Positions 1 through 6,970 of a stretch of DNA of 8,966 nucleotides are shown piece after piece. Positions within the stretch are counted from its first letter, which is position 1; every line of letters starts with the position of its first letter. The position numbers and the translations under genes are program-made. A model generated the notes under the pieces. It was not told the origin of the DNA, did not search any database, and was given only the letters and a program-made list of their open reading frames with translations. Source of the stretch: Candidatus Zhuqueibacterota bacterium RBG_16_48_16 (GTDB taxonomy: Bacteria > Zhuqueibacterota > Zhuqueibacteria > Residuimicrobiales > Sediminimicrobiaceae). The stretch spans positions 6,982-15,947 of the forward strand of contig METF01000128.1 of NCBI GenBank assembly GCA_001771235.1, read 5' to 3'.

Positions 1-1
1 T

Positions 2-613
2 GATCACATGCACTTGGTATTAACGACAGCCAGGCCAAACGCCCTGTTGCCGACGATCCTATCCCGTTGCCAGGAGGTGCGTTTCGGATTGTTGTCCGAC
101 ACGGCTATCGAAAATGCCTTGATCCAGCGCAAAGGGGTTTCGGCAGAGCTGGCGCGGTTACTGGCCAGGATTGCGCAAGGGAGCTATCGCCGGGCATTGG
201 AAGCGCTGCAGGAAGATCTCACATCCAAGCGCGATTTTGTCGTGGAGCTGTTGCGCGCCTGCCTGCGGGACAGCCTGACCAGGATACAGATGGTCGAGGA
301 GATCATGCAGAACTACGACAAGCATAAGGTCAAGGATATTCTCAACCTCCTTCTTTTGTGGTTCAGAGATGCGATGGTTTTGGACAACCGCCAGCCACAA
401 TCCTCCGGCGACGGCGATCTGGTAAACATCGACAAATATGAAACGCTGGTCAAATTCATCGGCGCCTTCGAATCCATCGATTACAACAACATCTTTGCCG
501 CCATCGAGCAGTCGATTGGATATATCAATAGAAACATCCAGCTCAACCTGATTTTGCTCGTGCTTTTCACGAGTTTACATAGATATATGCCCATAAAAGG
601 AACAAAGCGATGA
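2..613 (+). CDS. holB: DNA polymerase III delta prime subunit, C-terminal part (5' end outside window)
   Basis: Delta prime is the fixed subunit of the clamp loader, which opens the sliding clamp and places it on primed DNA. The reading frame is open from the window edge, so the N-terminal AAA+ part lies upstream; about 203 residues are visible. Near the edge the strand LVLTT and then ALLPTILSRCQ are seen, the sensor-1 strand and SRC motif of clamp loader subunits. A helical segment with GSYRRALEAL follows, then a mainly helical C-terminal collar-like domain rich in Leu, Ile and Phe. DnaX (gamma/tau) shares the SRCQ region, but the short C-terminus without a tau tail, and the ricT gene directly downstream as in Bacillus, favour HolB. 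Its stop overlaps the ricT start as ATGA, which suggests translational coupling. The methionine eight bases into the window is not the real start. Confidence 0.85.
   Translation, partial: DHMHLVLTTARPNALLPTILSRCQEVRFGLLSDTAIENALIQRKGVSAELARLLARIAQGSYRRALEALQEDLTSKRDFVVELLRACLRDSLTRIQMVEEIMQNYDKHKVKDILNLLLLWFRDAMVLDNRQPQSSGDGDLVNIDKYETLVKFIGAFESIDYNNIFAAIEQSIGYINRNIQLNLILLVLFTSLHRYMPIKGTKR
597..602 (+). promoter_or_regulatory. ribosome binding site of ricT
   Basis: The purine-rich AAGGAA ends seven bases before the ATG at 610 and lies inside the last codons of holB. It supports that ATG as the start of ricT. It is one of the few good Shine-Dalgarno matches in the window, since metG, tatD, rsmA and recO have none that is clear. 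Confidence 0.6.
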
Positions 614-1479
614 TAGAAGTAGCCTTCAAAGGGGAGCGAAAAGAAATATATAATAATCCCCAGCAATTCCCTTTCATGGTGGGTGACTATGTCGTTGTCG
701 AAGCCGAAAAAGGCCAGGACCTCGGCATTGTCAATCAACTGGGAGCCATGCTGAAAAGAAAAAACATTCAGGGTGATTTTAGGAATGTCATCCGTAAGGC
801 GACCCCAAAGGATTTGGAAGTTTTTAAGGAAAAACAGCGCAAGGAATTTGAAGCTTTTAAAACATGCAGGCAACGGATTTCCGACCACAATCTCGATATG
901 AAGCTGGTGGATGTGGAAATACAGTTCGATGGAAATAAAATCACCTTTTACTTTACCTCGGACAAGCGCGTTGATTTTCGCGAGCTGGTCAAATCATTGG
1001 CCGCCATTTACAAGGTGCGCATCGAGCTGCGGCAGATCGGCGTTCGCGACGAAGCAAAAAGGATCGGCGGCTACGGCTCCTGCGGCAGGAAATTGTGCTG
1101 TACCACTTTTATCAAGGAATTTGCGCCGATTACGACGCAAAGCGCCAAAGAGCAAAACATGCCGCTGAATCCGCAAAAACTGTCGGGATTGTGCGGCCGG
1201 CTGCTTTGCTGCCTGATGTATGAACGAGAATTTTACCTGGAACAGAGCAAAAAATATCCTGAATTGGAAAGGACCTATCAAACGCCCAAAGGTGTCGGCA
1301 AAGTCATAAAAGCCGATTTGTTTGGCGAAACAGTCACACTGGCTTTTTCCGAAACAAAATTTGAAACGTTTTCCATCGAAGAATTTACCAAATTCGAGCA
1401 CGTGGAAGGCGCGCAGAAGCTGGTTGAAGAAGACGACGATGAGCTGGGATCCAATGACAAAACCGATTTTACACTATAG
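610..1479 (+). CDS. ricT: PSP1-domain protein, RicT/YaaT family
   Basis: This 289-residue protein belongs to the PSP1/YaaT family. In Bacillus subtilis RicT (YaaT) forms a complex with RicA and RicF that binds iron-sulfur clusters and directs RNase Y processing of mRNAs; it also affects sporulation, competence and biofilm formation. The sequence shows the PSP1 core over roughly residues 1-215, with an early FMVGDYVVVE segment. Two cysteine clusters of identical spacing, C-X4-C-C, lie at C158/C163/C164 and C195/C200/C201, within GSCGRKLCC and GLCGRLLCC. These match the conserved cysteines thought to bind the clusters. The last 20 residues are very acidic and probably disordered. It overlaps holB by four bases and ends three bases before metG. 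The family assignment is firm. The RNase Y role is inferred from Bacillus only, because ricA and ricF homologues are not in this window and the host may lack RNase Y. Confidence 0.9.
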   Translation: MIEVAFKGERKEIYNNPQQFPFMVGDYVVVEAEKGQDLGIVNQLGAMLKRKNIQGDFRNVIRKATPKDLEVFKEKQRKEFEAFKTCRQRISDHNLDMKLVDVEIQFDGNKITFYFTSDKRVDFRELVKSLAAIYKVRIELRQIGVRDEAKRIGGYGSCGRKLCCTTFIKEFAPITTQSAKEQNMPLNPQKLSGLCGRLLCCLMYEREFYLEQSKKYPELERTYQTPKGVGKVIKADLFGETVTLAFSETKFETFSIEEFTKFEHVEGAQKLVEEDDDELGSNDKTDFTL

Positions 1480-1482
1480 CCT

Positions 1483-3555
1483 ATGAAAAAAGAAGAAAAA
1501 GAGTATAAGCGCATCCTGGTCACCAGCGCGCTGCCTTATGCCAACGGTCCCATTCATTTGGGGCACCTGGCAGGCGCTTACCTGCTGGCGGATATTTACG
1601 TCCGCTATCAACGCATGAAAAAACGAGATGTCCTTTACATTTGTGGCTCCGATGAGCATGGCGTGCCGATAACCATCGCCGCGGGGAAAAAGGGCGTCAC
1701 TCCGCAGGAAATCGTGAACGAGTTCCATTTTCGCAACAAAGTCGCTTTTGAAAAGTTCGGCATTTCTTTCGATTATTACGGACGCACCAGCTCAAAAGTA
1801 CATCACCAGACCTCGCAGGAAATTTTTTTAAACCTTCACGCAAAAGGCATTTTCAGCAAGCGGGTGGAAAAGCAGCTTTATGATGAAAAGATCGACATGT
1901 TTCTGCCGGACAGGTACGTAAAAGGAACCTGCCCCGTGTGTGGTTATGCCGAGGCTTATGGCGACCAGTGCGAGAAATGCGGTTCGTCCTTGTCGCCTGC
2001 GGAATTGATCGAGCCAAAGAGCGTTCTCACCGGCGATGTGCCGGTCTATAAAGAAACCATGCACTGGTTTTTGCCTCTCGGCCGATTTCAGCAGCGCATA
2101 GAAAAATGGATCGAAAGCAAGCCGCACTGGAAGACCAATGTTCTGGGGCAGGTGAGAAGCTGGCTAAAGGAAGGGCTGTCCGACCGGGCGGTGACGCGCG
2201 ATTTAAGCTGGGGCGTTGCCGTGCCGCTCGAAGAGGCGAAAGGCAAAGTGCTGTACGTGTGGTTCGATGCCCCCATCGGCTATATCTCGGCGACGAAGGA
2301 ATGGGCGCAGGAGAAAAACGATCCCGATTTATGGAAAACATATTGGCAGCGCCAGGATACCAGGCTTGTTCATTTTATCGGCAAAGACAATATTGTTTTT
2401 CACTGCATCATGTTCCCGGCCATGCTCATGGCGCACGGTGATTATGTGTTGCCGGACAATGTTCCGGCCAACGAGTTCCTCAACCTCGAAGGAAATAAAT
2501 TATCCACCAGTAAAAATTACGCCGTCTGGCTCGAGGATTACCTGGAAAGATTTCCCCCGGATCCGTTGCGCTATTACCTCGCCAACAACGCGCCGGAGAC
2601 CAAGGATGCCGATTTCACCTGGCAGGAGTTTCAACAAAGGAATAACAGTGAGCTGGCGGATATCATCGGCAATTTCATTAACAGGACGTTGACTTTTGTC
2701 GACAAGCGTTATCACGGCCTTGTGCCCGAGTACGGTGAATATGACGACCTCGATAAAACCATGCTCGACGTTTTGAAAAAAGCCCCTAAAAAAATCGGCC
2801 TGTACTTCGAGCAGTTCGAGTTCCGCAAAGGGATTAACGCTTTTATGGATGTGGGGCGAATGAGCAATAAATACTTTAACGACCAGGAGCCGTGGACTAC
2901 GGTGACCAAACAGCCGGGAAAATGCGCGACCACTCTGAATATTTGTCTTCAGGCTTGTCGCTCGCTGGCGATTCTCATGGGGCCGATTTTGCCTTTTTCC
3001 GCGGAAAAAGTGTGGCGCATGCTGGGATTGGATGGCGTTGTCGCTCGACAACTTTGGGACGATGCCGGCAGCCCGGCGTTAAAGCCCGGCCATAAGCTGG
3101 GGCAGGCGGATATTCTGTTCAAAAAAATTGAAGACAGCGACATAGAGCCTGAAATAGAACGATTGAAAAAAATTGCGGCGGAAATGATGGAGAGAAAAAA
3201 TAGCGAAAAGCCGGTTGTGCAAACAAAACCTAAGATATCCTTCGATGATTTTGGCAAAATAGAATTGCGGGTGGCAACGGTCCTCGAAGCCGGGCGCGTC
3301 GAAAAGACCGACAAGCTGTTGCAGTTGCGGATTCGCATCGGTGATGAAACGCGACAGATCGTTGCCGGCATCGCCGCCTGGTACAGCCCGGAGAATCTCG
3401 TCGGCAAAAAAATCACGGTCATTGCCAACCTCGAGCCGGCGACGATCCGGGGAATCGAATCCAACGGCATGCTGCTGGCCGCCGAGGATGAATCCGGGCA
3501 ATTGTCGCTGATTGTGCCGGATCGGGATGTAGCCAGCGGTGCAAAAATCCGATGA
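1483..3555 (+). CDS. metG: methionyl-tRNA synthetase with C-terminal tRNA-binding domain
   Basis: The enzyme charges tRNA-Met with methionine in the cytoplasm, using ATP. It has 690 residues, the length of full bacterial MetRS with the dimerising tail. The class I signature HLGH is at residues 25-28 after ALPYANGPI. A zinc knuckle of four cysteines (C150, C153, C163, C166) sits in the connective peptide. FIGKDNIVFHC precedes the second signature, KLSTSK at 339-344, a KMSKS variant that I recall as typical of Bacteroidota-like enzymes. The helical anticodon-binding domain contains NFINRTLTF. After a lysine- and glutamate-rich linker (about 555-586), residues 587-690 form an EMAPII/Trbp111-type OB fold (FGKIELRVATV, then the NLEPATIRGIESNGMLLAA end). 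The start lies three bases after the ricT stop, with no obvious Shine-Dalgarno site, so coupling to ricT translation is likely. The stop overlaps tatD by four bases. Confidence 0.98.
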   Translation: MKKEEKEYKRILVTSALPYANGPIHLGHLAGAYLLADIYVRYQRMKKRDVLYICGSDEHGVPITIAAGKKGVTPQEIVNEFHFRNKVAFEKFGISFDYYGRTSSKVHHQTSQEIFLNLHAKGIFSKRVEKQLYDEKIDMFLPDRYVKGTCPVCGYAEAYGDQCEKCGSSLSPAELIEPKSVLTGDVPVYKETMHWFLPLGRFQQRIEKWIESKPHWKTNVLGQVRSWLKEGLSDRAVTRDLSWGVAVPLEEAKGKVLYVWFDAPIGYISATKEWAQEKNDPDLWKTYWQRQDTRLVHFIGKDNIVFHCIMFPAMLMAHGDYVLPDNVPANEFLNLEGNKLSTSKNYAVWLEDYLERFPPDPLRYYLANNAPETKDADFTWQEFQQRNNSELADIIGNFINRTLTFVDKRYHGLVPEYGEYDDLDKTMLDVLKKAPKKIGLYFEQFEFRKGINAFMDVGRMSNKYFNDQEPWTTVTKQPGKCATTLNICLQACRSLAILMGPILPFSAEKVWRMLGLDGVVARQLWDDAGSPALKPGHKLGQADILFKKIEDSDIEPEIERLKKIAAEMMERKNSEKPVVQTKPKISFDDFGKIELRVATVLEAGRVEKTDKLLQLRIRIGDETRQIVAGIAAWYSPENLVGKKITVIANLEPATIRGIESNGMLLAAEDESGQLSLIVPDRDVASGAKIR

Positions 3556-4340
3556 CTTCTCCCCTCATCGACACCCACGCCCACCTGGATTTCGATCGAT
3601 TCGATGCGGACAGGCAAGACGTCATCTTGCGCGCTGGGGAAGCGCGGGTTGTGGGCATCATCAATATTGCCATTGACTATGAATCGGCGAAAAAAAGCAT
3701 CGCCATCGCCGAACGATTTCCCAACATATATGCCACGGTCGGCGTTCATCCCCACGACGTGGCGCAAATCGACGAAGAGCAATTAGGGCCTCTAAGGGAG
3801 CTTTTAGATCATCCCAAGGTCGTGGCCATCGGCGAGGTCGGCCTGGATTTTTATCGTAATATTTCTCCGCCGGAAGTACAACGGCGCTATCTGCGTTTGT
3901 TTCTGGGCTGGGCGCGCGAAACCGGCAAGCCGCTGGTCATCCACACCCGCGAAGCGGAGGAAGATGTCTTGGCCATTTTAAAAGAGCAGAACAACTCCGG
4001 CTGGCGCGGCGTTTTTCATTGTTTTTCCGGTGATTTAAAAATGGCCGGCAAAGTGCTTGATCTGGGGTTTTTTATATCCTTCACCGGCAACATCACTTTT
4101 AAAAACTCGCGCTCGGTCGAGGTGATGCGGGAAGTGCCCATCGAAAAAATGCTGCTGGAAACCGATTCGCCGTTCCTCAGTCCCGTGCCTCATCGCGGCA
4201 AACGCAACGAGCCGGCATACCTGCATTATGTTGCCCAAAAGATCGCGGAGGTAAAAGGTTTGCCAATGGATGAGGTGGCCCGCATCACCAGCGAAAATGC
4301 GCAGGAACTCTTTGGCTTTCGGTTGATGAACATTGAATAA
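3552..4340 (+). CDS. tatD: TatD family metal-dependent deoxyribonuclease
   Basis: This is a 262-residue TIM-barrel hydrolase of the TatD family. Studied members are Mg2+-dependent 3'-5' exonucleases acting on single-stranded DNA or RNA, or endonucleases involved in repair of oxidised DNA. All expected metal ligands are visible: H9 and H11 in IDTHAHLD, E95 in IGEVGLDFYR, H131 in VIHTRE, H156 in GVFHCFSG and D205 in LETDSPFLSP. The length is usual for the family and nothing is missing. The ATG overlaps the metG stop as ATGA. The metG-tatD-ksgA order is also found in Bacillus (metS-yabD-...-ksgA), which favours the YabD-like branch. The exact substrate cannot be told from sequence. The name tatD is historical and implies no role in Tat protein export. 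Confidence 0.95.
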   Translation: MTSPLIDTHAHLDFDRFDADRQDVILRAGEARVVGIINIAIDYESAKKSIAIAERFPNIYATVGVHPHDVAQIDEEQLGPLRELLDHPKVVAIGEVGLDFYRNISPPEVQRRYLRLFLGWARETGKPLVIHTREAEEDVLAILKEQNNSGWRGVFHCFSGDLKMAGKVLDLGFFISFTGNITFKNSRSVEVMREVPIEKMLLETDSPFLSPVPHRGKRNEPAYLHYVAQKIAEVKGLPMDEVARITSENAQELFGFRLMNIE

Positions 4341-4347
4341 TAAACCA

Positions 4348-5127
4348 ATGAGGATAAAGCCAAAACAAAGTCTGGGCCAGAATTTCCTCATCGACCGGAA
4401 TGTGGCCCGCAAGATCGTTGTTGTGGCAGATTTCAGCAAGGACGACGTTGTCGTGGAGATCGGGGCCGGGCAAGGTGTGTTGACCCGGCTATTGGCCGCC
4501 AGAGTCAAACAGTTGATCGCCGTCGAGATCGATCGATATTTGGCGGCGCGTTTGCAGGACGATCTGCTTGAATTCGATAATGTGGACATTGTTCATAAGG
4601 ACTTTTTAAAATACGATCTGGCGAGTGTTGCTGCGACTTCGCCTTTAAGAATTATCGGCAATATTCCGTACCACATCACCAGTCCCATTATATTCAAAGT
4701 GTTGGAATCCGCGGCCAAGATACGGGATATGGTTTTGATGATGCAGCGGGAGGTGGCGGAACGGATCGTCGCGCCGCCCGACTGCAAGGCTTATGGAATA
4801 CTTTCGGTCATCAGCCAGGCCTACGCCGATGTAAAAATTTTGCTGCACATTCCGCGCACGGTTTTTCAGCCTCAGCCGAAAGTGGATTCTTCGCTGGTGA
4901 GGTGGACGTTTACCAGCCAACGGCTCGATACGATGAGAGACCGGGAGTTTTTCCGCCAGGTCGTGCGCCGGGCTTTTGGCCAGCGCCGAAAGATGCTGAG
5001 GAATTCGCTCAGCGACTATGTCGATTGCCACAGAGACAGCCTGCCCGTCGCCCTTGAGAACAGGCCGGAACACCTGACCGTAAAGCAATGGATTGATCTG
5101 GCGAATGCGCTTTGCTCCGTGAAGTAG
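4348..5127 (+). CDS. rsmA: 16S rRNA (adenine-N6,N6)-dimethyltransferase RsmA/KsgA
   Basis: RsmA uses S-adenosylmethionine to dimethylate two adjacent adenines in the 3'-terminal hairpin of 16S rRNA, a late step and checkpoint of 30S assembly; loss gives kasugamycin resistance. From the ATG at 4348 the protein has 259 residues and begins with the typical QSLGQNFLID. The SAM-binding loop EIGAGQG is at 37-43, the ribose-binding acidic residue E60 in AVEIDRYLA, and the catalytic NIPY motif at 105-108. The C-terminal helical domain carries FGQRRKMLRNSL, a typical family stretch. A TTG at 4333 in the same frame would add five residues and overlap tatD by eight bases. I prefer the ATG, which gives the usual short N-terminus and a seven-base gap, but neither start has a clear ribosome binding site. 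It is the last gene of the holB-rsmA block, followed by a terminator-like structure. Confidence 0.96.
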   Translation: MRIKPKQSLGQNFLIDRNVARKIVVVADFSKDDVVVEIGAGQGVLTRLLAARVKQLIAVEIDRYLAARLQDDLLEFDNVDIVHKDFLKYDLASVAATSPLRIIGNIPYHITSPIIFKVLESAAKIRDMVLMMQREVAERIVAPPDCKAYGILSVISQAYADVKILLHIPRTVFQPQPKVDSSLVRWTFTSQRLDTMRDREFFRQVVRRAFGQRRKMLRNSLSDYVDCHRDSLPVALENRPEHLTVKQWIDLANALCSVK

Positions 5128-5201
5128 TGGCAACCGGGACAGCGGGAAATTTATTTGTGTTCTTTTTCAATTTTAATCTTGTATTCGAACTTAAAAGGAA
5201 G

Positions 5202-5373
5202 AAACCACGATTTCACAAATTGATGTATGGGGAATATGAGAAATAAAATGTAACACTTCCCACTAAACACACAAAATAAACGAAAAAAATTAGCAGGGCT
5301 GAACTGCTTTTCGTTCTTTTTTGTGTGTTTCGTGGGTTGAAGAGTTGCAGTAAAATTCGTGAAATCGTGGTTT
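5202..5373. repeat. nested inverted-repeat element (two pairs of arms)
   Basis: The outer arms, 5202-5221 and 5354-5373, are reverse complements at 19 of 20 positions; the left arm reads AAACCACGATTTCACAAATT. The inner arms, 5259-5286 and 5308-5336, pair over about 28 bases with one indel and a few mismatches; their best part is CCCACTAAACACACAAAA against a partner reading CCCACGAAACACACAAAA, 17 of 18. All four arms share a related unit, CCACGA followed by CACAAA or CACGAA. From memory, similar CCACGAAACACACGAAA sequences recur between genes in many environmental bacterial genomes, so this is probably a copy of a dispersed non-coding repeat or miniature element. It has no open frame, and I see no clear target-site duplication. 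As RNA it could fold into one long stem with an interior loop. Confidence 0.75.
5292..5322 (+). terminator. possible intrinsic terminator downstream of rsmA
   Basis: A short stem AGCAG (5292-5296) pairs with CTGCT (5304-5308) around a seven-base loop, followed on the + strand by a T-rich run, TTTCGTTCTTTTTT. An A-rich run at 5283-5289 precedes the stem, so the reverse strand has a T tract too and the site could work both ways. The stem has only five pairs on its own but is continued by CGAAAA/TTTTCG in the inner arms of the surrounding element. It is well placed to end the holB-rsmA transcript, though it lies about 165 bases after the rsmA stop. It may simply be the centre of the repeat. Confidence 0.4.
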
Positions 5374-5463
5374 TTAGACTGGACTCAATTTTGATTTCTA
5401 ATGTTTAATATTCAATTCGTCTGGTGTATGCTTTTAAAAAGTTTACTGTATGACCAGCCTTTC

Positions 5464-5468
5464 AAGGT
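5464..5468 (+). promoter_or_regulatory. ribosome binding site of mgtE
   Basis: AAGGT lies nine bases before the ATG at 5478 and six before an in-frame GTG at 5475. Both distances are workable, so the site supports initiation here without choosing between the two starts. Confidence 0.5.
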
Positions 5469-5477
5469 AAAAGCGTG

Positions 5478-6863
5478 ATGGAACTGCAGGACAGAAAAGA
5501 AATCGGCGAAAATATTGCCTATTTGATAAAGGCGGGCGAGGTCGCCACAGTAAAGAATATTATCATAGACACTCACCCTGCCGATCTCGCCGATATTATC
5601 CGCGATCTGGACGAGGATGACCGCGCTTTTCTTTTTGATCTGTTCGATCCGCAAACCGCTTCGGATGTTTTAACAGAGCTGGATGAAGTTTCGCGGGAAC
5701 AGATCGTTGAGAAGCTGGGAACAGAGCGCATTTCCGAAATCGTCGATGAGATGGATTCCGACGATGCCGCCGATTTCGTTGCCGAGCTTCCGGATGATGT
5801 GGCCAAAAAAGTGCTCTCACAAATCGATGTTCGTGACCGGATCGAGGTCGAGAAACTGCTTGGCCACCATGAGGAGACGGCCGGCGGTATCATGGGCATG
5901 GAGTTTGTGGCCGTTTATGATGATGAAATCGTCGATGATGCCATTCGCGAAATCCGGCAAAAATCCCAGGAAGTGGAGAATGTCTATAATGTTTATGCAA
6001 TTGACCGCGACAGGCATTTGACCGGCGTCATCTCGCTGAAAAAACTGATCCTGAGTCATCCGAAAAGCCTGATCAAGGACATCATGTACAAGGACGTCAT
6101 CTCCGTTACCACGGACATGGATCAGGAGCAGGTGGCTAACGTGGTGAGGAAATACGATCTCGTCTCCATGCCCGTTGTGGACAAGCAAAATCGCCTGGTG
6201 GGACGGATAACCATAGACGACATCGTCGATGTTTTGCAGGAGGAAGCTACCGAAGACTTGCAGAGAATGGCTGGTATCTCCGAGGAAGAAATACTTCAGG
6301 AAATGTCCGCTTTTCGCATTTCGAGATTCCGTCTGCCCTGGCTGACTGTCGCTTTTATGGGAGAAATCGTGGCCGCTCTCGTGCTCAGTCGATTCGCGCA
6401 CACCTTTCAAAATCTAATGGCGATAACCTGGTTTGTGCCGGCCATTATGGCCATGGGCGGCAACTCCGGCATCCAGGCCAGCACTATAGTCGTACGCAGC
6501 CTGGCGCTGGCCGAGGGCGGAACAACGGATTGGATGGGAAGAGTGGCGCGGGAATTGAAGGTTGGCTTGTTGAACGGCACATTGATAGGCTTGTATATAT
6601 TCGCTTTTACCCGAATTCTTTCAGTGGTGCCCAATTTAAAGATTGATGTATCCATCGAATTTGGCCTTGTTATCAGTCTGGCTATGCTACTTGTCATCAT
6701 TATGGCCGCCTTGGTTGGTTCTGTCATGCCCATTATTTTAAGCAAGCTTAAATTCGATCCGGCCATTGCCACCGGGCCGTTCATCACCACCTCGAACGAT
6801 GTTTTCGGCCTGTTGATCTATCTGCTCCTGGCCACATCGTACTTGAAATGGTTCCGGCACTAG
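5478..6863 (+). CDS. mgtE: MgtE family magnesium transporter
   Basis: MgtE is a homodimeric inner-membrane Mg2+ channel whose cytoplasmic part senses intracellular Mg2+ and closes the pore when it is high. From the ATG the protein has 461 residues, the normal length. Residues 1-135 form the acidic, helical MgtE N domain (repeats of the LPDDVAKKVLSQ kind). Two CBS domains follow at about 136-198 and 199-255 (VSMPVVDKQNRLVGRITIDD). Five membrane helices lie between about 286 and 460. The pore-domain signature MGGNSGIQAST begins near residue 326, and D441 in SNDVFGLLIYL is at the place of the conserved pore-mouth aspartate that selects Mg2+. A GTG three bases upstream is an alternative start. 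The gene stands apart from its neighbours, with a 350-base leader region and a 107-base gap after it, so it is probably its own transcription unit. Confidence 0.96.
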   Translation: MELQDRKEIGENIAYLIKAGEVATVKNIIIDTHPADLADIIRDLDEDDRAFLFDLFDPQTASDVLTELDEVSREQIVEKLGTERISEIVDEMDSDDAADFVAELPDDVAKKVLSQIDVRDRIEVEKLLGHHEETAGGIMGMEFVAVYDDEIVDDAIREIRQKSQEVENVYNVYAIDRDRHLTGVISLKKLILSHPKSLIKDIMYKDVISVTTDMDQEQVANVVRKYDLVSMPVVDKQNRLVGRITIDDIVDVLQEEATEDLQRMAGISEEEILQEMSAFRISRFRLPWLTVAFMGEIVAALVLSRFAHTFQNLMAITWFVPAIMAMGGNSGIQASTIVVRSLALAEGGTTDWMGRVARELKVGLLNGTLIGLYIFAFTRILSVVPNLKIDVSIEFGLVISLAMLLVIIMAALVGSVMPIILSKLKFDPAIATGPFITTSNDVFGLLIYLLLATSYLKWFRH

Positions 6864-6889
6864 TCGTGGGTTTTCTAATTAATATTGCA

Positions 6890-6922
6890 AACCCTGACAG
6901 GATTTGGAACCCTGTCAGGGTT
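6890..6922 (+). terminator. perfect 12-bp hairpin after mgtE; terminator-like or dispersed repeat
   Basis: AACCCTGACAGG (6890-6901) and CCTGTCAGGGTT (6911-6922) are exact reverse complements around a nine-base loop. The stem starts 27 bases after the mgtE stop. No T run follows, as the next bases are ATAACCC, so it is not a canonical intrinsic terminator. It could still stabilise the mgtE mRNA 3' end or aid termination. The right half, AACCCTGTCAGGGTT at 6908-6922, is itself palindromic about its central T. From memory such CCCTGWCAGGG units are common between genes in Bacteroidota-like genomes, which supports a dispersed repeat. Confidence 0.55.
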
Positions 6923-6929
6923 ATAACCC
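6918..6929. repeat. 12-base perfect palindrome overlapping the hairpin's right arm
   Basis: GGGTTATAACCC equals its own reverse complement. It shares GGGTT with the right arm of the hairpin at 6890-6922, so the two structures exclude each other in RNA. It lies 42-53 bases upstream of the recO start. It could be an operator-type site, but nothing identifies a regulator, and the repeat explanation is simpler. Confidence 0.35.
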
Positions 6930-6970
6930 AGCACTAAATTAATGAACAGGCATCTTAATTAATTTGAATT

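Larger units (their letters stand above)
5128..5477. other. AT-rich intergenic region between rsmA and mgtE
   Basis: No open frame here looks like a gene on either strand. The region is much richer in A and T than its neighbours. Its centre (5202-5373) is a nested inverted repeat, described separately. The outer parts, 5128-5201 and 5374-5463, show no hairpin or repeat I can support. The promoter of mgtE should lie here, since the terminator-like centre separates mgtE from the upstream genes. I found no convincing -35/-10 pair with proper spacing, and no recognisable M-box or ykoK Mg2+ riboswitch. Confidence 0.7.

Noticed and set aside
2..613. First gene as dnaX (gamma/tau)
   Set aside because: The SRCQ region fits both, but the protein ends about 180 residues after it without the tau extension, and the ricT neighbour is typical of holB.
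2949..3782. 277-codon open frame on the - strand across the metG-tatD junction
   Set aside because: It lies opposite two well-identified genes with intact motifs, resembles no family, and has no ribosome binding site context that I can support.
5391..5411. TTGATT followed by TAATAT as a promoter of mgtE
   Set aside because: The spacing between the two boxes is only about nine bases, and no properly spaced pair was found, so no promoter is called.
5128..5477. Possible Mg2+ riboswitch (M-box or ykoK leader) before mgtE
   Set aside because: The leader is long enough and mgtE is a plausible target, but I could not recognise the conserved M-box helices. The structure present is a simple nested inverted repeat. 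A covariance-model search would decide.
5817..6410. 197-codon - strand frame inside mgtE
   Set aside because: It is a shadow of the MgtE CBS region and has low-complexity composition without a known fold.
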